Made by a program: the position numbers and the translations under genes. A model generated the notes under the pieces. That model worked only from the letters and a program-made list of their open reading frames with translations, did no database searches and was not told the origin of the DNA. A DNA stretch of 64,000 nt from Fimbriimonadales bacterium (GTDB lineage: Bacteria > Armatimonadota > Fimbriimonadia > Fimbriimonadales > Fimbriimonadaceae): positions 80,715 to 144,714 of the forward strand of contig JAOACB010000001.1 of NCBI GenBank assembly GCA_026418055.1, given 5' to 3'. Each line of letters opens with the position of its first letter. Position 1 is the first letter of the stretch. This document shows positions 62,083-64,000 of the stretch, piece by piece.

Positions 62083-63420
62083 TTAAGACGGCGTGCCCGC
62101 TGGAGCCGGGTTGTAAACCTTGGGACGGAACGCTTCGACGAGCCGCTTGGAGCCGTCCCGTCCCTTTCGCAAGGTGAAGTCGTCGTGAACCTCGCCGAGC
62201 GCGGTCTTGGCGACGACCCGCAGGGAGTCCGCGGTCACGGTCACGATCTGGTACAGCTGGGTTTGCGCCGCGAGGCTGCGATGCAGGGGGGCCGGCGTCA
62301 GGCGGTACTGCTTCGGTCCAGTCACCGAGTTCAGGTACACCGTGCCTTGATCCTTGGCGGGCCGATCGTTTCGCACCAGGCCCGTGCGGGCGTACGTGTG
62401 GTCGTGGCCCTGCAAGACTAGGTCGACGTTGTGCCGGCTGAAGAAGGGCTCCAGGATTCCGCGCCGGCTCGAGCTGTCCCGCTCGTTGCCGGAGCTGTAC
62501 ACCGGGTGGTGGAACATCACGATCGTCCACCGTTGAGTGTTGCCCGCCAGCACGCGTTCCAGCCACCGAAGCTGAGGCTCGAGCGGCTCCATGGTGTTCA
62601 GCGACACGAAGCGCACCCAAGGCCGGTCGAAGAAGTACACCGATCCCTTCAGTCCCTCCGGGCCGTTCTTGGGGAAGTCGAACTGCTGGTTCCAGATCTC
62701 GGCGAGAACGCGCACGTCCCGGTTGTTGGGGTCGGGGATGCGGTAGTCGTGGTTGCCCGGGGTCGCGCACAAGGCAGTTTGGCGGGTCCAGGGCTGGTAA
62801 GCCTCGAACCACTCCCCCCACAGGTCGTCGCGGTCTCCCCGCTCCACCAGATCCCCACCGTGGGCGACGAAGGCGGCGTCTGGGCAGTCCAGCATCGCCG
62901 CGCGCGCGACGCGCGTCACCTGTCCCAGGATGTCGTTCTGGGAATCGCCGAGGTAGACGAACCGATACTCCTTTGGCTGGCTCTCCGGCGTGCGGAACGT
63001 CGCCCACTCGCTCCAGTTCTCGCCGTCTCCGACCCTGTAGGCGTACAGCCGCCCGGGGGTCAAGCCGCCGATGCGGGCCGTGTGCCGCAGCGAGGCGCCG
63101 AGGGCCGATTCGACCGCCACCGTGGCGGCCTTCCACTCCTGCGCGGACTTCGGATCGATCGGACCGCGCGGAGCCTCCACCACCTGCACCACGGGCGTGT
63201 CGACTTCGGTGGAGGTGCGCCAGGTGACCGGCTGGATCGCAGGGTCCTCGGAAACGGTGAGGCAGATGCGGTCGGGTTGCAGGGTCGCTCGGTGCCGGTC
63301 CTCCAGCGCCATGCGCTTGGGCGCCCTGTTCCACATGCCGCGCAAAGGAAGCAAAGACGGGAGAACGGAGGAGACGGCGAACGACGCGAGCACTCCGCGT
63401 CGGGTCAGCATCGGTCCCAT
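62083..63420 (-). CDS. Purple acid phosphatase-type metallophosphoesterase, Tat-exported
   Basis: A 445-residue protein. The N-terminus MLTRRGVLASFAVSSVLPSL looks like a Tat signal (twin Arg then hydrophobic). A fibronectin-III-like domain follows (VTWRTSTEVDTPVVQV ... GRLYAYRVGDGENWSEW). The catalytic domain has all metal motifs: LGDSQND, GGDLVERGD, GNHDYRIP, MFHHPVYSSG and GHDHTYAR. ATG 63420 is selected by a TAGCTT -10 seven nt upstream; a further start at 63411 is possible. It hydrolyses phosphate esters outside the membrane. Confidence 0.92.
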   Translation of the reverse strand: MGPMLTRRGVLASFAVSSVLPSLLPLRGMWNRAPKRMALEDRHRATLQPDRICLTVSEDPAIQPVTWRTSTEVDTPVVQVVEAPRGPIDPKSAQEWKAATVAVESALGASLRHTARIGGLTPGRLYAYRVGDGENWSEWATFRTPESQPKEYRFVYLGDSQNDILGQVTRVARAAMLDCPDAAFVAHGGDLVERGDRDDLWGEWFEAYQPWTRQTALCATPGNHDYRIPDPNNRDVRVLAEIWNQQFDFPKNGPEGLKGSVYFFDRPWVRFVSLNTMEPLEPQLRWLERVLAGNTQRWTIVMFHHPVYSSGNERDSSSRRGILEPFFSRHNVDLVLQGHDHTYARTGLVRNDRPAKDQGTVYLNSVTGPKQYRLTPAPLHRSLAAQTQLYQIVTVTADSLRVVAKTALGEVHDDFTLRKGRDGSKRLVEAFRPKVYNPAPAGTPS

Positions 63421-63427
63421 GCACGGC

Positions 63428-63433
63428 AAGCTA
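63428..63433 (-). promoter_or_regulatory. Leaderless -10 of the metallophosphatase (TAGCTT)
   Basis: On the minus strand TAGCTT is followed by 7 nt and then ATG 63420. Confidence 0.5.
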
Positions 63434-63480
63434 CCGGCGGCTGGTTATCGGAGCGTTAAGAGCCCATGGTTCCTGGGCCT

Positions 63481-64000
63481 CTAGGGAACAGCCTGACGCA
63501 CACGGTGGGCTTGGTCGCGCATCGCCGAAAGCTCCGCCAAGGGAAGACGATCCAGATTGCGGAGAACGGGCTGCATCCGCGGGTTGGAGGCCAATCGCTC
63601 CCGGTGGCGAGACAAGAAGTCCCAGTAGAGAGTGGTGAAGGGACATGCGTCGTCACCAAGCGGGCGGTCGGGGCGGAAGCGGCAACTCTGGCAGTAGTTG
63701 CTCATCCGCTGGATGTACCGCCCCGAGGCCGCGTAGGGTTTGGTGGCCATGCGTCCGCCATCCGCGAATTGGCTCATGCCGAGCGTGTTGGGGAGCTCGA
63801 CCCACTCCACGGCATCCACGTACACAGAAAGGTACCAACGGTGGACCTCCAACGGTCTCACCCCGAGCAACAGCGAAAACAACCCGGTGACCATCAACCG
63901 CTGGATGTGGTGCGCGTAGCCCAGTCTCAGGGTCTGGCCAACCACCTCCCGCAGACAGCTCATCTCTGTGCGTGCAGTCCAGTACAGCTCGGGTAACGGC
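63481..64000 (-). CDS. FeS-type (6-4)-photolyase/cryptochrome-related protein, 5' partial
   Basis: Only the C-terminal 173 residues are in the window; the frame is open to the right edge (ELYWTARTEMSCLREVVGQT), so the start lies outside. The sequence matches the DPRP/FeS-BCP group: YAHHIQRLMVTGLFSLLLGV, WYLSVYVDAVEWVELPNTLG, FADGGRMATKPYAASGRYI. The four cysteines that bind the 4Fe-4S cluster are present (MSC, YCQSC and DAC). These enzymes repair UV photoproducts with FAD and light or act as photoreceptors. Confidence 0.92.
   Translation of the reverse strand, partial: PLPELYWTARTEMSCLREVVGQTLRLGYAHHIQRLMVTGLFSLLLGVRPLEVHRWYLSVYVDAVEWVELPNTLGMSQFADGGRMATKPYAASGRYIQRMSNYCQSCRFRPDRPLGDDACPFTTLYWDFLSRHRERLASNPRMQPVLRNLDRLPLAELSAMRDQAHRVRQAVP

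Noticed and set aside
1..64000. CRISPR arrays, insertion sequences, integrases, prophage or toxin-antitoxin modules
   Set aside because: None was seen; no regularly spaced repeats, transposase motifs or terminal inverted repeats with target duplications were noticed.

Overview
The window is about 64 kb of GC-rich, gene-dense bacterial chromosome with no rRNA, tRNA, CRISPR array, phage or insertion sequence that I can see. The gene set fits a free-living, probably flagellated heterotroph of the Armatimonadota (Fimbriimonadia-like). The grounds are a prepilin-type protein of the kind abundant in that phylum, chimeric GntR/LacI-type regulator remains, URO-D-like proteins, large unclassified glycosidases next to GH9 and GH36 enzymes, and an MEP-pathway gene. 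The phylum is an inference from gene content; no marker rRNA is present.

Layout. 0-7.5 kb: end of a DUF1385 gene, a pyruvate:ferredoxin oxidoreductase / DHOD-like pair, and ilvA. 7-10.1 kb: a minus-strand stress module (ECF sigma factor, anti-sigma factor fused to DUF4349, a DUF4349 lipoprotein, a PAP2 phosphatase). 10.1-11.9 kb: rsmG, then a TPP riboswitch directly in front of a single prepilin-like gene with its own terminator. 11.9-13.9 kb: gene-poor DNA holding a frameshifted GntR/LacI regulator pseudogene. 13.9-21.4 kb: iscS-like gene, transglutaminase, S10 peptidase, then rseP-dxr-ABC permease. 21.4-28.1 kb: membrane glycosyltransferase, aldo/keto reductase, ACT protein-lysC-folP, URO-D-like protein. 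28.6-39.5 kb: serine hydrolase, pepF, pyk, divIC-like gene, flhA, TSUP permease, glcDEF. 39.5-58.2 kb: an accessory carbohydrate region (LuxR-PAS-GAF regulator, GH36-like, sugar isomerase, dehydrogenase, two large glycosidases, beta-helix protein, GH9, CE15-like esterase) interrupted by thioesterase-tpiA-osmC and an RtcB variant. 58.2-64 kb: a fluoride-riboswitch operon (crcB-DUF190-kinase), oligopeptidase B, a Tat-type metallophosphatase and part of an FeS photolyase-like gene.

Two points stand out. First, a well-formed TPP aptamer with a complementary switching sequence controls a pseudopilin rather than a thiamin gene. Second, at least fourteen genes have a TANNNT -10 element only 5-8 nt before the start codon and no Shine-Dalgarno sequence. 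Leaderless transcription therefore appears to be a main mode of expression here, and I used it to choose several starts. Genes with visible leaders (the two riboswitch genes, the URO-D-like gene and the 55.7 kb glycosidase) instead carry good Shine-Dalgarno sequences. Operons are tight, with repeated ATGA/GTGA overlaps, and convergent genes often end within a few bases of each other.
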